Below, one piece after another: positions 1 to 10,083 of a DNA stretch of 64,000 bases. Source of the stretch: Crocodylus rhombifer (taxonomy: Eukaryota > Chordata > Crocodylia > Crocodylidae); contig JAVSML010001006.1 of NCBI GenBank assembly GCA_038503035.1, forward strand, positions 1-64,000, in the 5' to 3' direction. Within the stretch, counting starts at the first letter, position 1; each line of letters opens with the position of its first letter. The translations under genes were made by a program, and so were the position numbers. The notes below the pieces were generated by a model, which saw only the letters and a program-made list of their open reading frames with translations, was not told the DNA's origin and did not search any database.

Positions 1-1373
1 GGGAACTCATAAGCAAGGAGCTCCCCTTGGAAGTCAGCCTGAGGGAGAGAGGAGTCCAGGAGAGCTGGCTATATTTTAAAGAAACCTTACTGAGAGTACA
101 GGAACAAACCATCCCAATGTACAGGAAGACTAGAAAGTATGGCAGAAGACCAGCTTGGCTTAGCAGGAAACTTTTCCATGAGTTAAAACACAAAAAGGAA
201 GCTTATAAGAAGTTGAAATTTGGACATATGATTAGCGAGGTGTATAAGAGTATTGCTCAGACATGCAGGGATGAAACCAGGAAGGTGAAAGCACAACTGG
301 AGCAGTGGATGTGATATACCTTGATTTTTAGCAAGGTTTTTGATACTGTCTTCCACAATGTTATTGCCAGCAAGCTAAGGAAGTCCAGGTTGGATGAATG
401 GACTGTAAGGTGGCTAAAAAACTGGCTGGATTGTCAGGCTCAAAGGGTAGTAACCAATGGCTCAATGTGTAGCTGGTGGCCAGTATCAAGTGGAGTGTCT
501 TAGGGATCGGTTCTCAGGCCAGTTTTGTTCAATACCTTCACTAATCATCTGGAATATGGGGTGGAGGGCACCCTCAGAAAATCTGCAGATAACACCAAGC
601 TGTGGGAAGTAGTAGATATGTGGGAGGGTAGGGCTAGGATTCAGAGAAACCTCAACAAATTGAAGGATTGGGCCAAAAGATATCTCATGAGGTTCAATAA
701 GGACAAGTGCAAAGACCTGCAGTTAGGATGGAACAATCCCATGCACTGGTACAGGCTGAGGACTGACTGGCTAAGCAGCAGCTCTGAAGAAAAGGACCTG
801 GGTGTTACAGTGGACAGTAAGCTGAGTATAAGCCTACAGTGTGCCATTGTTGCCAAGAAGGCCAATGCCATACTGGGATCCATTAGTAGCAGCATTGCCA
901 GCAGATTCAGGGAAGCAATTATATCTCTATTCAGCACTGATGAGGCCACATCTGGAGTACTGTGTTCAGCTTTGGACCCCCCACTACAGAAAGGATGTGG
1001 ATAAAATGGAGAGTTCAGTGGAGGATAATATAAATGGTGAAGGGCATATGACTTCTGGAGAGAGGCTGAGGGAACTGGGCTTTTTGAGTCTGGAGAAGAG
1101 AAAACTGAGGGGGGATTTAATAGCAGCCTTCAACAACCTGAAGAGGGGTTCAAAAGAGGATGGAGCTAGACTGTTCTCTGTGCTGGTAGATGACAGAACA
1201 AGCAGCAATGGCCTCAAGTTGCAGCAAGGGAAGTTTAGGTTAGATATTAGGAACAATTTTCTCCATAGGAGTACAGTAAAACACTAGAACAGGTCACCCA
1301 GAGCCATTGTGGAATCTCTATCCTTGGAAGTTTTTAAGACCTGGCCAGACAAAGCCTGGGTTGGGATGATATA
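1..1373 (+). mobile_element. CR1 LINE, ORF2 remnant, cut by window edge and by a MITE
   Basis: Plus-strand translation in several frames gives CR1 reverse-transcriptase ORF2 pieces: WLYFKETLLRVQEQTIP, then FDTVFHNVIASKLRKSRLDE, ADNTKLW and DKCKDLQLGW, then ALMRPHLEYCVQLWTPHYRK and LRELGFLSLEKRKLRGDLIA. Frames shift repeatedly, and the catalytic FADD box reads SADN, so it is dead. Between about 310 and 320 the reading jumps from the pre-RT linker (QLE) straight to the FSKVFDT motif, meaning several hundred bases of RT were deleted. The 3' UTR is interrupted at 1374 and resumes at 1735. This is a defunct host retrotransposon, not a gene. Confidence 0.93.
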
Positions 1374-1732
1374 CAGTAGACCCCTGATGTATGCTATTCC
1401 AACTTGTGTGTGTCTTGCATTTACGCAATTTTTTTATTAGGGTCTGGACTGGAACATGTCCCTTGAGATGCACATCACTCATGTATATATGCAAACGTCT
1501 CACAAGATTTGCAGGCAGAATCAAGCAGAGCTGTGCTGCTATTGTGGTAGCGGCATCTCAAGATGCATACATGAGATGCTAGATGTGCTTCCTAAAGGCG
1601 ATTCTGCCGAGAAAAGGGGAAAAATGCTATGACTAAGGTATTTCTGGGGTACACTCTTCTATTATTTCCTATGGGGAAAGTTACATGAAATTCCCCCAGA
1701 ATGCAATACTCATGTAAATCGCGGGTCTACTG
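1374..1732. mobile_element. pogo/Tigger-like MITE inserted in CR1
   Basis: The ends are inverted copies: left CAGTAGACCCCTGATGTATG, right reading inward CAGTAGACCCGCGATTTACA. Both are flanked by TA (1372-1373 and 1733-1734), the target duplication of Tc1/mariner-pogo elements. The 359 bp carry no transposase. CR1 sequence is continuous on both sides once this block is removed. Family name is inference from the TIR style and TA duplication. Confidence 0.8.
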
Positions 1733-1734
1733 TA

Positions 1735-1815
1735 GTTGGGAATGGTCCTGCTTTGAGCAGGGGGTTGGACCCCATGAGGTCCCTTACAACCCTAATTTTC
1801 TATGATTTCTATGTT
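1735..1815 (+). mobile_element. CR1 3' end (continuation of 1-1373)
   Basis: After the MITE the CR1 3' UTR resumes with GTCCTGCTTTGAGCAGGGGG, then the dgaggtccctt..accctaattttctatgatttctatg tail that ends the element. Confidence 0.85.
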
Positions 1816-3407
1816 GGAAATCAAAAAATGGTCTTTCTGATGCTTGGACTAGGACCCGTTGTATTCCAGTTCAAGTGGGGGAAATTGACTCCACAAAGCA
1901 GCCTTTTCCAATGGTTCACACTCTGTTTTGCACTGGAGCCTGAAGTTTGAGCATCTGCAGACTCTGCCTGTCTCCACTGAAAGGCTCTCATCTTGCCCTG
2001 ATTTTTTTCAAAGGGCACTGAGTGATCGCTCACATCTTCAACCAGTTCCGCTGGATCTGGGACAGCTCAGCTCTTCTGAAATAGCAGGCCTGAAATGTCT
2101 CTACCTCAGCTTTCCAAAAATTGAAACACCATCAAAAAAAAAAAAGAAGAAAAGAGTGGCTACGTGAAAAACTGTGACCCAAGTGTGCCCATCCCGCTGG
2201 GCACGGAGTGTCCCCAGCTGAGGCCTGGAATGTTGAACATCACATCAGAGGCATTTCACATCTCCCCGGGAGGAGCCGATGAGTGCAAAAATGGAAGGGA
2301 GGGGAAAAAACTTTTGGCTGATACTGCATGGTCACATATGGTTTGCCTTGGTATTTTGGGACCCTGCGTGCAATGAACAAAGGAGCCCTTTCAGGCTTGG
2401 GAGCCCAGAACAGGAGGGAGACTTTTCTCTGAGGAGGTCAAAGCCTTCCGCTGCCTCACAACACTCCTATTATGTATCCAGACAAGGAAACTGAGGCACA
2501 GAGCAGTGAAGCAACTTGTGGTGGAGGAAGAACAGCAGAGGATGGATCTGTCTGGACAGGCTCAGCATAAAGACTCTGGACCATAAATGCAGGACACTGG
2601 GCAAGACAGATGTAGGGGCTGCAACAACAAGGCTGCTTTTCCTTCCTTATGCCTGGAGACACAGATCAGTGGAGGGGAACTCCAGAGTCCCATGCACTGC
2701 TGCTATCTCTAACCACTCAACCACATGCCCTCAAAAGTGAGCCAGCCTGCTCTGCAGCTGATCCCTAGGCAGCAAGGTGCTGTGAGATGAAGAGGAAGGA
2801 AAGGTGAGGAACTGACAGCTGAGGGAGAGGCCCCTGTCTGATTTCCCCAGCCACTCAGGCATGCAGCAGCGCCTAAGGCCCAGATTCTCCCCAGTCCCTG
2901 CCAACATCCTCTTGGAGGAGGAGGGTGGGAGAACAAGCACGTCGGAGACGGGAACCTGGCAGCGATTCTCCCCTCTTTGAAACGTGTCTTTGTTGTTCCA
3001 AAGGGAGGAGAAAAATATGGCCCCACGGTTACGCTGGCATGCCTGTGGAAGCTGCTGATTCCTAGCCACCTCTCCACACCCCCAACTCCAGCACAGATCT
3101 AACGGGCCACAGCTCCCAGACACTTTGCAATCAAATTATACCCCCACCCTCTAATTTGACCTAAATAGGAGCATCTGCAAACAACCCACAATAGACTCAT
3201 GACAAGCTCTGCTGCCAGAACAGTGTCAAACCCCAGCAGTATAGCGCCAGGCTCCTCCTCCTGCCTTTTTGCCTTAACTCTTTCCTGCCAAGCTATGGCA
3301 CCTCTGCTCTACACTCTGGCAGGCAGGGTTGTTTAGCTGGGAAGGATGACTTGGGCCTGGCTGACCCAAAACAGTGGAACCTCTTGACTTCAACCAGCAT
3401 AATTAAA
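1816..3407. other. Downstream MLLT6 intron, no gene seen
   Basis: Intronic relative to MLLT6 (3' of exon 10). It holds a 12-A run with an A/G tail (about 2133-2155) and a MIR-like piece at 2475-2520 with aaggaaactgaggcacagag. Minus-strand open stretches at 2709-3123 show no resemblance to AF17 and lie in ordinary sequence. I see no next MLLT6 exon. Confidence 0.6.
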
Positions 3408-3682
3408 GGGGCACAACCCACTCCTCAGGGAGTACTGGGCTGTATTTGCAACAAGGGAGATTTAGGCTGAATATTAGGAAGAACTTCCTCCCTATCAGGG
3501 TGGCTAAGCACTGGACAGATTCCCCAGGGTGGCTGGGGAGTGAGTCTCTGCCGTTGGACATTCTTAAGTGCAGGTCAGACAAACACTTGTCTGGGATAGT
3601 CTAGATGGGGATTATCCTGCTTTGGGCACGGGGTTGGATGTGATGGCCTCTTGAGGTCCCTTCCAGTTTTGTTTTTCTATGG
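3408..3682 (+). mobile_element. CR1 3' terminal fragment
   Basis: Contains the CR1 UTR landmarks in order: ttaggctgaatattaggaag, actggacagattcccc, ttggacattcttaagtgcag, then atcctgctttgggcacgggg, ttggatgtgatggcctcttg and aggtcccttccagttttg. Severely 5' truncated, as usual for CR1. Confidence 0.9.
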
Positions 3683-4334
3683 ACATAGTTATATTGGTAT
3701 GAAGGTATTTCTGCCAGCATTATCCCCAAAAACGAAGAAAAAACCAGCTATATTACTACCAGACCCAGTCAACTGGCGAAACCAAATCCTACCCTAAACC
3801 AAATGATTACAGAGGTATTAAAACTATCTCAGAACAGGGCTCAGTTTCTGGCCATGAGGATAAGCAGGATAGGTATTCACTGATTAATAATTGGCTTCCT
3901 TTTAAAAAGTGAGATAAAATTAGAACCATTTATCAGCATTCCCCATATGGGGCCCAGATTTCGGCACCCTCTGGTTTTGATTGTGCAAATCCATGCCCTC
4001 CTCTCCTGAACCAGCCTGGTTGCTCCTTTGTTTGTAAGCTAGGATCAGGTTAAGTTTTATGGCACCTGTGCAAACAGTGGGTAAAATGCCCACTTGGGAT
4101 GGATTTACAGCACAGCTCCCAAGACAGAAAACCTGCCCTGGACCTTGGAATGGATTCTAGGGCATGGACAGGATGGCCAGAATGGTGGGAAGAGACCCAA
4201 AGTAGATGCCAAAAGGAGGAGAACCTGGAACTGCGACAGGTTAGAGCAGCCAAGTGCCATGGTAAGGAAGGGGCTCATTTGTTTTGTGCCATGGACAGAC
4301 AAGACCAAGAGGTAGGATCCTGCGGGGAACATAC
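3683..4334. other. Intron 3' of exon 10, nothing recognised
   Basis: Begins at the exon 10 donor on the minus strand. The first 230 bases stay open in the exon frame; the rest is unremarkable. Confidence 0.6.
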
Positions 4335-4928
4335 CTGAACCCAGCAGCGGGGACTCCAGGCTGAGACTGGGCAGGCTCCCCGTGTGGCTGAAGGAGCGGG
4401 ATGAGTTGCCAATGCTGGCGCTGACCAGGGAGCCCCCAGAGAAGGGGGAGGCAGAGGTAGCAGTGGACCCAGCCAGCTGGGCCCCCAGGACCTCCTTGCT
4501 CTTGCCGCCTTTTGGCCGACCAGGCCCATGCTTGTTTTTCTTGCTGGTCTTGTGCTTCTTCTCCTTCAGCACCTCCCCATCCTCAATGCTGAGGGATGGC
4601 ATGCGCTTGTGGCTGCTGCTGCCACCATTGCCACTGCTGCCGCCGCCTCCTGAGGGGCCACTGACTGGATTCGAGGCCTTGTAGTCCACAGGGGAGGTGT
4701 CCCGGCCCCTCTGTTGGCTCACAGCTGAGGTGGAGAAACGCATGATGGACCCAAAGCCAGAGAAGATCACCTTCTGCTCGAAGACGTCCCCCTTCTGCCC
4801 TTCATAGAGTGGGGAGCAGTGGGAAGAGGAGGAGGAGGAGACGGGCTTCCGGTACTTTTCCTCCTCCTGCTCTAGCTTAGGGAATGTCACAAAGTCCTGG
4901 GAGCACTGCAAAGAGCTGCACGAAGTGC
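4335..4928 (-). CDS. MLLT6: MLLT6 exon 10: AT-hook-like and Ser-rich region
   Basis: The largest exon here, 594 nt (198 codons), begins at acceptor ccctag with GC ACT, completing Gly from exon 9, and ends with GGT TCA G before donor gtatgt. Landmarks in order are FVTFPKLEQEEEKYRKP, FEQKVIFSGFGSIMRFSTSA, SSHKRMPSLSIEDGEVLKEK, a lysine-rich KKHKTSKKNK, the AT-hook-like core HGPGRPKGGK, and SPFSGGSLVS..SLPSLSLESPLLGSG. These match remembered human AF17 in order. Remembered AF17 continues GIYTSNKDP after this point, so the next exon starts with a split glycine and lies left of the window. The DOT1L-binding octapeptide and leucine zipper are therefore not visible. The open reading continues 77 codons past the donor (see findings). 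Confidence 0.96.
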
Positions 4929-5996
4929 CTAGGGAGAGCAGAGAGGAAAGAGGTGGTGGGACTCACCATAGCAGCGATTCAGCCCCTCAGGGCAGCCACA
5001 GCAGGGGTAGAAAAATATATGGTCATCCCACTGGTCCTGGGAAGAATCTGGCTAGGTTAAAGTTGGACGCAGACCCCATAAAACTCTAATCTGAAGCTCA
5101 GAAGACTGCAGATGCTGGGTTTTAGTTCAGGTCCATCCCCAGGGCTCCAAAAACCTAAGGCTCAGACACACAGACCAAAGAAGGGAGGGCAGGTGCTGCA
5201 CATGCTGCCTCTGAACAGTATCCTTTCCCCTCCACCCATTATTCTGATACAGCATTCTCCTTTCCTTGTAGTGCAGACAGGAGAGGGACTCCAACCCACA
5301 TCTGGACCTGCTTATCCCCTCCCACATGGAGTTAATCCCAGTAAGACTTTGCCTTTCCCTGGTGAGACCAAACGGGCTTATATAAAGAGTAATGAAACTT
5401 CCTGACCTCCCCAGGAGGTGGTTCACTAGTGTTACAGAGAGTGGAGAAACTAAGGAACTGGGAAAAATAAAGCCACTTCACCGAAGTAATGCCGTGAGTC
5501 AGCAGCAAAGCTGCAAATTGAAGCCCAGCATCCTGACTCCCTGCTGCTGGCTAAAGTTGAGACCCTTTATTTTCTAAGGTAATCTATTTTAGAAGGGTGC
5601 CTGCAATGGCAGGAGCAGCTAGGACATTTGTACTAAGAAAGCATCAGCAGCCAATGCTTGGGAATTTAATAAGTAGGTCTGAATTCCTTCATGGCTGCAA
5701 TCTGTTCCACCTGCCCCATTGGAGGGACAGGTCTGGTTCCAGTCAGTCCCACAAAGGGGACTTCATAAGGTCAGACTCCTTCACTGAAGTCAGTGAAGTT
5801 TTGCAGAGGGCCAACAACTCCGTGAGTTTATGCTTCTCTCCACACAGTTTATCTGTCAGATGGGAGACACTTCCCAGCACTTTGTCTTGGGAGCTATCCT
5901 TGCTCCTTTTGCTAGTGTCATGCAAAATTTTCTCACTTTTCTCTTCCCTCCCTTGGTCTCCCCTCCCTTCTCTTCTCCCTGCCATCCATCCATTAC
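4929..5996. other. MLLT6 intron 9 (1068 bp), no repeats recognised
   Basis: A short intron between exons 9 and 10 with canonical ends. Open stretches here are chance readings with no known motif. Confidence 0.7.
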
Positions 5997-6171
5997 CTGC
6001 AGGCTGGAACGTCCCACTGGAGGTGGCCAAGCTGAAGCCAGTTGAGCTTTTCCCGCTTCCCGTCTTCTTCCCCTTGTGGCTGGTGCCATGGCTTGAGGAT
6101 TTCTTGCCTTTCACCTCTGATCTGCTGCCCTCAGAGCTCTCCTTATTACCCTCATGGTGGCTGGTGGAGCT
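5997..6171 (-). CDS. MLLT6: MLLT6 exon 9: Ser/Lys-rich low-complexity region
   Basis: Acceptor cctttccag precedes SSTSHHEGNKESSEGSRSEV, KGKKSSSHGTSHKGKKTGSG and KSSTGFSLATSSGTFQPA plus one base; donor gtaatg follows. The 175 nt start in phase 0 and end in phase 1, which exon 10 completes to a glycine codon. No folded domain is expected: the region is serine-rich with KGKK motifs, matching the SKGKKSSSHSLSHKGKK part of remembered human AF17. The long serine run of human AF17 before PFQPA is shorter here. The sequence continues as an open reading into the intron in both directions, so the boundaries rest on splice sites and frame continuity. Confidence 0.95.
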
Positions 6172-6434
6172 CTGGAAAGGGCATAAGTAGAGGGTAGTGC
6201 AGTCAGTCCCAACATGTATGTATCAGCTCACTCTTGGTTGATTTTCCACTTAAGACAAATCATTCTAATGAAGGGATGGTCCTGGTATAACCCAGGGCCA
6301 AGTTATTCTCCTCCTACATGCCCTCAACACATTCAAAGGAGGGAAAAAGAAACATTTTTATATGCCAGCTGTTTTGGGGGCACTGGACTTGAGACCCCTA
6401 GGCTCGCCATAGTTTCAGCTCCCATTGACTTCAA

Positions 6435-6637
6435 CTGGGTGATGTCTAGCTAAGCATCAGTCTGCCTTGCATGCTGATCAGGACTGTCTCATTGTATCCA
6501 TGTACTCCCTGGATGTATTCACCTGTGCTCCCTGGATGTATTCACAGGTGAATACATCCAGGAAGCACAGGGATACAATGAGACAGTCCTGATCAGTATG
6601 CAAGGCAGACTCTGACGCTTAGCTGGATATCACCCAG
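6435..6637. repeat. Long inverted repeat (about 93-bp arms, 15-bp loop)
   Basis: Left arm 6435-6527 and right arm 6543-6637 are near-identical inverted copies, sharing for instance gatcaggactgtctcattg and ggatgtattcacctgtg. They differ by a few substitutions and short indels. The loop itself repeats the adjacent ctccctggatgtatt, so the tip carries a direct duplication too. It lies in MLLT6 intron 8, close to exon 9. Confidence 0.93.
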
Positions 6638-6970
6638 GTTCCCTTCGGACTCAGAAAGTCCTTCTGACATGTAAAGAGGCTCTGGGATATCATAAACTTT
6701 GGGGAGCAGAGTAAGGGTTTAGGGATGCTCAGAATATTCTCGGGCCATTTAGCTCCAGAGACCTAACTGGACACTTGAGCACCCTGGATGGCACTGGCAC
6801 AGTGTTGGTGGTTGCGCTGATGGTGGTGGTGGCCAAGCCGACAGCATAGCCTCTGCTATTTTTGCACCCCTACCGGGGTCAGTGACTGGGGCCAGTGCCC
6901 ATTTCCCCTTCATGGCTAAGCCACTGACAATTATTTTGCATAGATTTAATCTCCAGACACTAACAACACT

Positions 6971-7105
6971 TTCATAGATTTTATAGACAATAGGGCTGGA
7001 AGGGACCTAGATCACTGAGTCCAGCCCCCCGCCCGAAGGGCAGGAAGTCAGCTGGGGTCATAGGATCCTAGCAAGATAAGCATCCAATTTACTCCTGAAG
7101 GTGTT
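6971..7105 (-). mobile_element. CR1 3' end, antisense
   Basis: Opens with ttcatagattttatagac, then agggctggaagggacctag, gagtccagccccc, ggcaggaagtcagctggggt and aagataagcatccaattt: the reverse complement of the CR1 3' terminus seen at 27387, 34781 and 52760. Confidence 0.9.
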
Positions 7106-7109
7106 CATG

Positions 7110-7800
7110 TGCAAAGTCACAGATGTTAGAGATGTTAGAGATGGAAAAGACCTCCCGGGATATATGCCCTTCCCCTAACACAGGGCTGTTCCATACAGCC
7201 TGTTTTCTAATGCTCAGTTCAAGCTGCTGTTTAAAAGGACTAAGCATTGAATTGTCTACTGCTTTTCTTGAGAAACCCTTCCTTCCATTGTCTGCCAGCT
7301 CCTACTGTGGGGAAGCTTGTTCCCTTTTCTTAAGATCGCCCCCTCATTCTAGTTCTGCTCCCTATTTAGCTTGCCTTTGTTTTCTGGTCTCTACATGCTT
7401 CCAATGCTGGGAGACATACATGCTGTCTTAGCTGAGCTACATGGATTTAGGCTACTTTTTCTTCATAGAGGCCTAATAATTCCAAAAGGATTTGATCGCT
7501 TCTTTTATGAACCTTTGGAAATTCCAGTCCTTGGGGCTTTCTTTTCAAAAGCACCAAACAGGCCCCCTCTAATTCAGATGAACAGATTCGGCAAGTGACC
7601 AGTGTGTCAGAATCAGGCCATGAGCTCTTGCAAGTCTCTCCAGTCCCTTAGTCATTTTCCTTTGGTTCTACTCAGAGATATCAATATCTTTTTTGCTAAA
7701 ATGGTGCCCAGCATGGAAGATAATATTCCATGTGAAGTCATGCCTATTCAAAGACTATTCATCCCCTGCTTTCTGAAGTGATGTTTCTATGTAAGACACC
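7110..7800 (-). mobile_element. Old CR1/L3-type LINE fragment, antisense
   Basis: Phrases typical of antisense CR1/L3 untranslated DNA are recognisable but worn: ggaaaagacctcccggg, gagaaacccttccttccatt, aaatggtgcccagcatggaa and aatattccatgtgaagtcat. More diverged than the neighbouring CR1 at 6971. Boundaries approximate. Confidence 0.55.
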
Positions 7801-8956
7801 CCATGCTGCTTACAAGTGATGAATTTATTAGTACAACTCCATTTGTGCCCCCATTATATTTTGTCACTACTCTTCAGTGCCATGCCACATGCCATTGTCT
7901 CCAGGAGCACCAGGGTAGCTAACCAAGAAGGGTACCTAGAACCTCCCATGACAGCTATTAAAGTAAATGGTTGACCAAATGCCATTATCGGTGCAGTATT
8001 TTGCACAGTGCAGTTACAGATGCTACAGAAAGCACCTCAGGAAATGGAGAAGCCTACATATCCACCTACATGGATCAAAACTGACCAGATACGCCTGGAG
8101 CTTGGAAATCCAGTGGGCTGTCCAAGAGGGAATGGGGATACATGGGGACCAGGGAGCCCTCAGGGCACCTGTGCTGGGACAAAGAATTATTTTGCCAGTT
8201 CAAAATTAGCCCAGAAAAGATCAAAAATCACTACCTGCAAGATGCTACTTTTGCAAAGTCAGACTTTTGACCCTCACTGAAACTTGATGGGTTCAGTCCA
8301 AAATAAAAATCCATGAACTAGTACAAGGTTCTTCTATTGCCCCAGACAGGCAAACAGGAGCAAACTACAGAAAAATATGGTTCCTGCTCTTGACTTCACT
8401 GCCCCTAACTCCAAGTGCCCTTTCCTTGGGGTGGATTAATCAAATGGGCCTGTGATGCAGACCCATTAATGCCCAGATAAAAATTGACCCCTGTTCCTCC
8501 TGCTTGGTTTAATCACTCTGCACAGTTCAACAGCTGGCAGCCTAATGCATACCAGATGTGCCAGGAATATGAAAGACAGGAGGAAGGGAGCGGTGGAAAT
8601 TGGGAAGGAATATGTATTTTCTCGTCACAAACTCCTGGATGTAGAGGATTAAACCCTCTTGATTTATGATCACAGAGGGAGTATGAAAATCTTTCCGACC
8701 TTCCGCATCTGCCAGGGAAAGACAGAATGGGAGGGGGAGGAGTTTCTGGGAGCTATGGTAAAAATTGAGGCTGTTCCACAGGCTGCCTTAGGGAAGGCAA
8801 AGTTCACATCTCAAGGAGATACTGCCTGTAATAACCACAAGCCCCTGAAGATGGCACTCAGAGTAGATGCAAAGCCCTCAGGGCTCCTCTATAAACTCAT
8901 CTCTTTGGGTCAACTTACAAGGTGCACAATGCTACATAAGTAAAGCAAGAAGGAGG
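7801..8956. other. Intron 8, nothing recognised
   Basis: No exon, no clear repeat. Short open stretches lack any family motif. Confidence 0.6.
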
Positions 8957-9145
8957 TAGAAACCACATCAAAGAGCATTCTTGTTAATGCAATATGCCAA
9001 GAGGGGAGGGGAGGACAGTGTGGGGGGTGAATAATGAATCAGCAGCAGGTGGTGGGGTGAAATCTAAGCTGGAAAATAAATCTTGATAGGAAAATTAAAA
9101 GAAGGAGTTAACAGAGGGGTCAAGCCAGCTTGGTGACCAGTACTG
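8957..9145. repeat. Diverged dispersed repeat, copy 1
   Basis: Shares aaccacatcaaagag, then ggtgaaatctaagctgg, ttgataggaaaattaaa, and gttaacagagg..caagccagcttgg with 12396-12590 in the same order and orientation. Family unknown. Confidence 0.5.
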
Positions 9146-9499
9146 AACAGGATGTAGAGTTGCTCATTGCAAGGGATGAAAACTAGGCCCCAGTAAAGCC
9201 AATGGGAAAACTCCCACTGAGTTCAGTGGAGCAGGGATTTCACCCCATGCCCCTGGAGAGTGTCTTGGTGACTTCTGTGTGCAACACACTGGGGGTCACA
9301 AACCAGATGCTATCAGAGCCAGACATGCCAGACATGCCATACCTGGCAGCCTCTCTCTTCCTTGGTAGCCTCTACAAAGAGGCAGTTCTTAGCGTGAAGA
9401 CACCTGTATTCTGTTCTCATCTGTGCTTCGTGCTGGGGAACATCAGAGCCCTTCTTTGTATCTCACTTTCCTCTCCTGTAAACTCTGGTGAGGCCAGGA

Positions 9500-9602
9500 T
9501 TTTCTTTCTCGCTGTGTCTGTGCACAGTGCCTGCCACAGCAGGGCCTCAATCTTGGCTGGTCCTAAAGTAGGTCCAGGGATGAATAAACAATAAAGATTG
9601 TA
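9500..9602 (-). repeat. Ancient amniote dispersed repeat (antisense)
   Basis: The phrase gtgcacagtgcctgccacag..gggcctcaatcttggctggt followed by aataaacaataaa is the antisense of a common reptile repeat whose sense form reads ccattgtgctaggtgctgta. Other copies are at 23290, 28466 and 60390. Confidence 0.5.
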
Positions 9603-10020
9603 ACCCCATCTCATTTCTAGTGAGGGTCTCTTGGGCTCAAGTCTGCAGCAGATTAGAAATAGGATGAAGGAAGCCTGCTGGGCTGGGGCCTAAGTGGTAC
9701 CTGTCCTGTGCTTGAACAGAGACCTTTGCTCTGCAAAGCTATCAACTTTTCCTCAATGTGAAATCTGCCAGAAGAGATTTAAATTTACAGGATGCATTAT
9801 ATATGTGTGCGTGTGTGGGGAGGGGATGGGAGTGGGGAGCAAGAAGCCCACAGCAGTGGGCAAGTGACAGCTGCCTCTCAAAATGCAGCTCTTAAAAAAA
9901 AATTTCCTAACCAAACAGGTCTCCCCTCTCAGCTGAGTTCAAGAATCCTGATGGGGAGAACAAGTCCCCAGTCCATGAGCTGGCAGAGGGAAATGAAACA
10001 GTCAGGAGAAGAGAGACAGA

Positions 10021-10083
10021 CACGCGCACACACACACACACACACACACACAGATGCGCACACACATACACTGAGTCACACAA
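10021..10083. repeat. (CA)n microsatellite
   Basis: An interrupted run of ac/ca dinucleotides with cgcg and gatgcg interruptions. Expected to be length-variable. Confidence 0.95.

Noticed and set aside
2709..3123. Next MLLT6 exon left of exon 10
   Set aside because: Minus-strand readings here do not resemble the remembered continuation of AF17 after LLGAG, and no acceptor with a split glycine was found.
4382..4684. Plus-strand open stretch of 100 codons
   Set aside because: It is the antisense of MLLT6 exon 10, whose minus-strand protein is clearly conserved and spliced.
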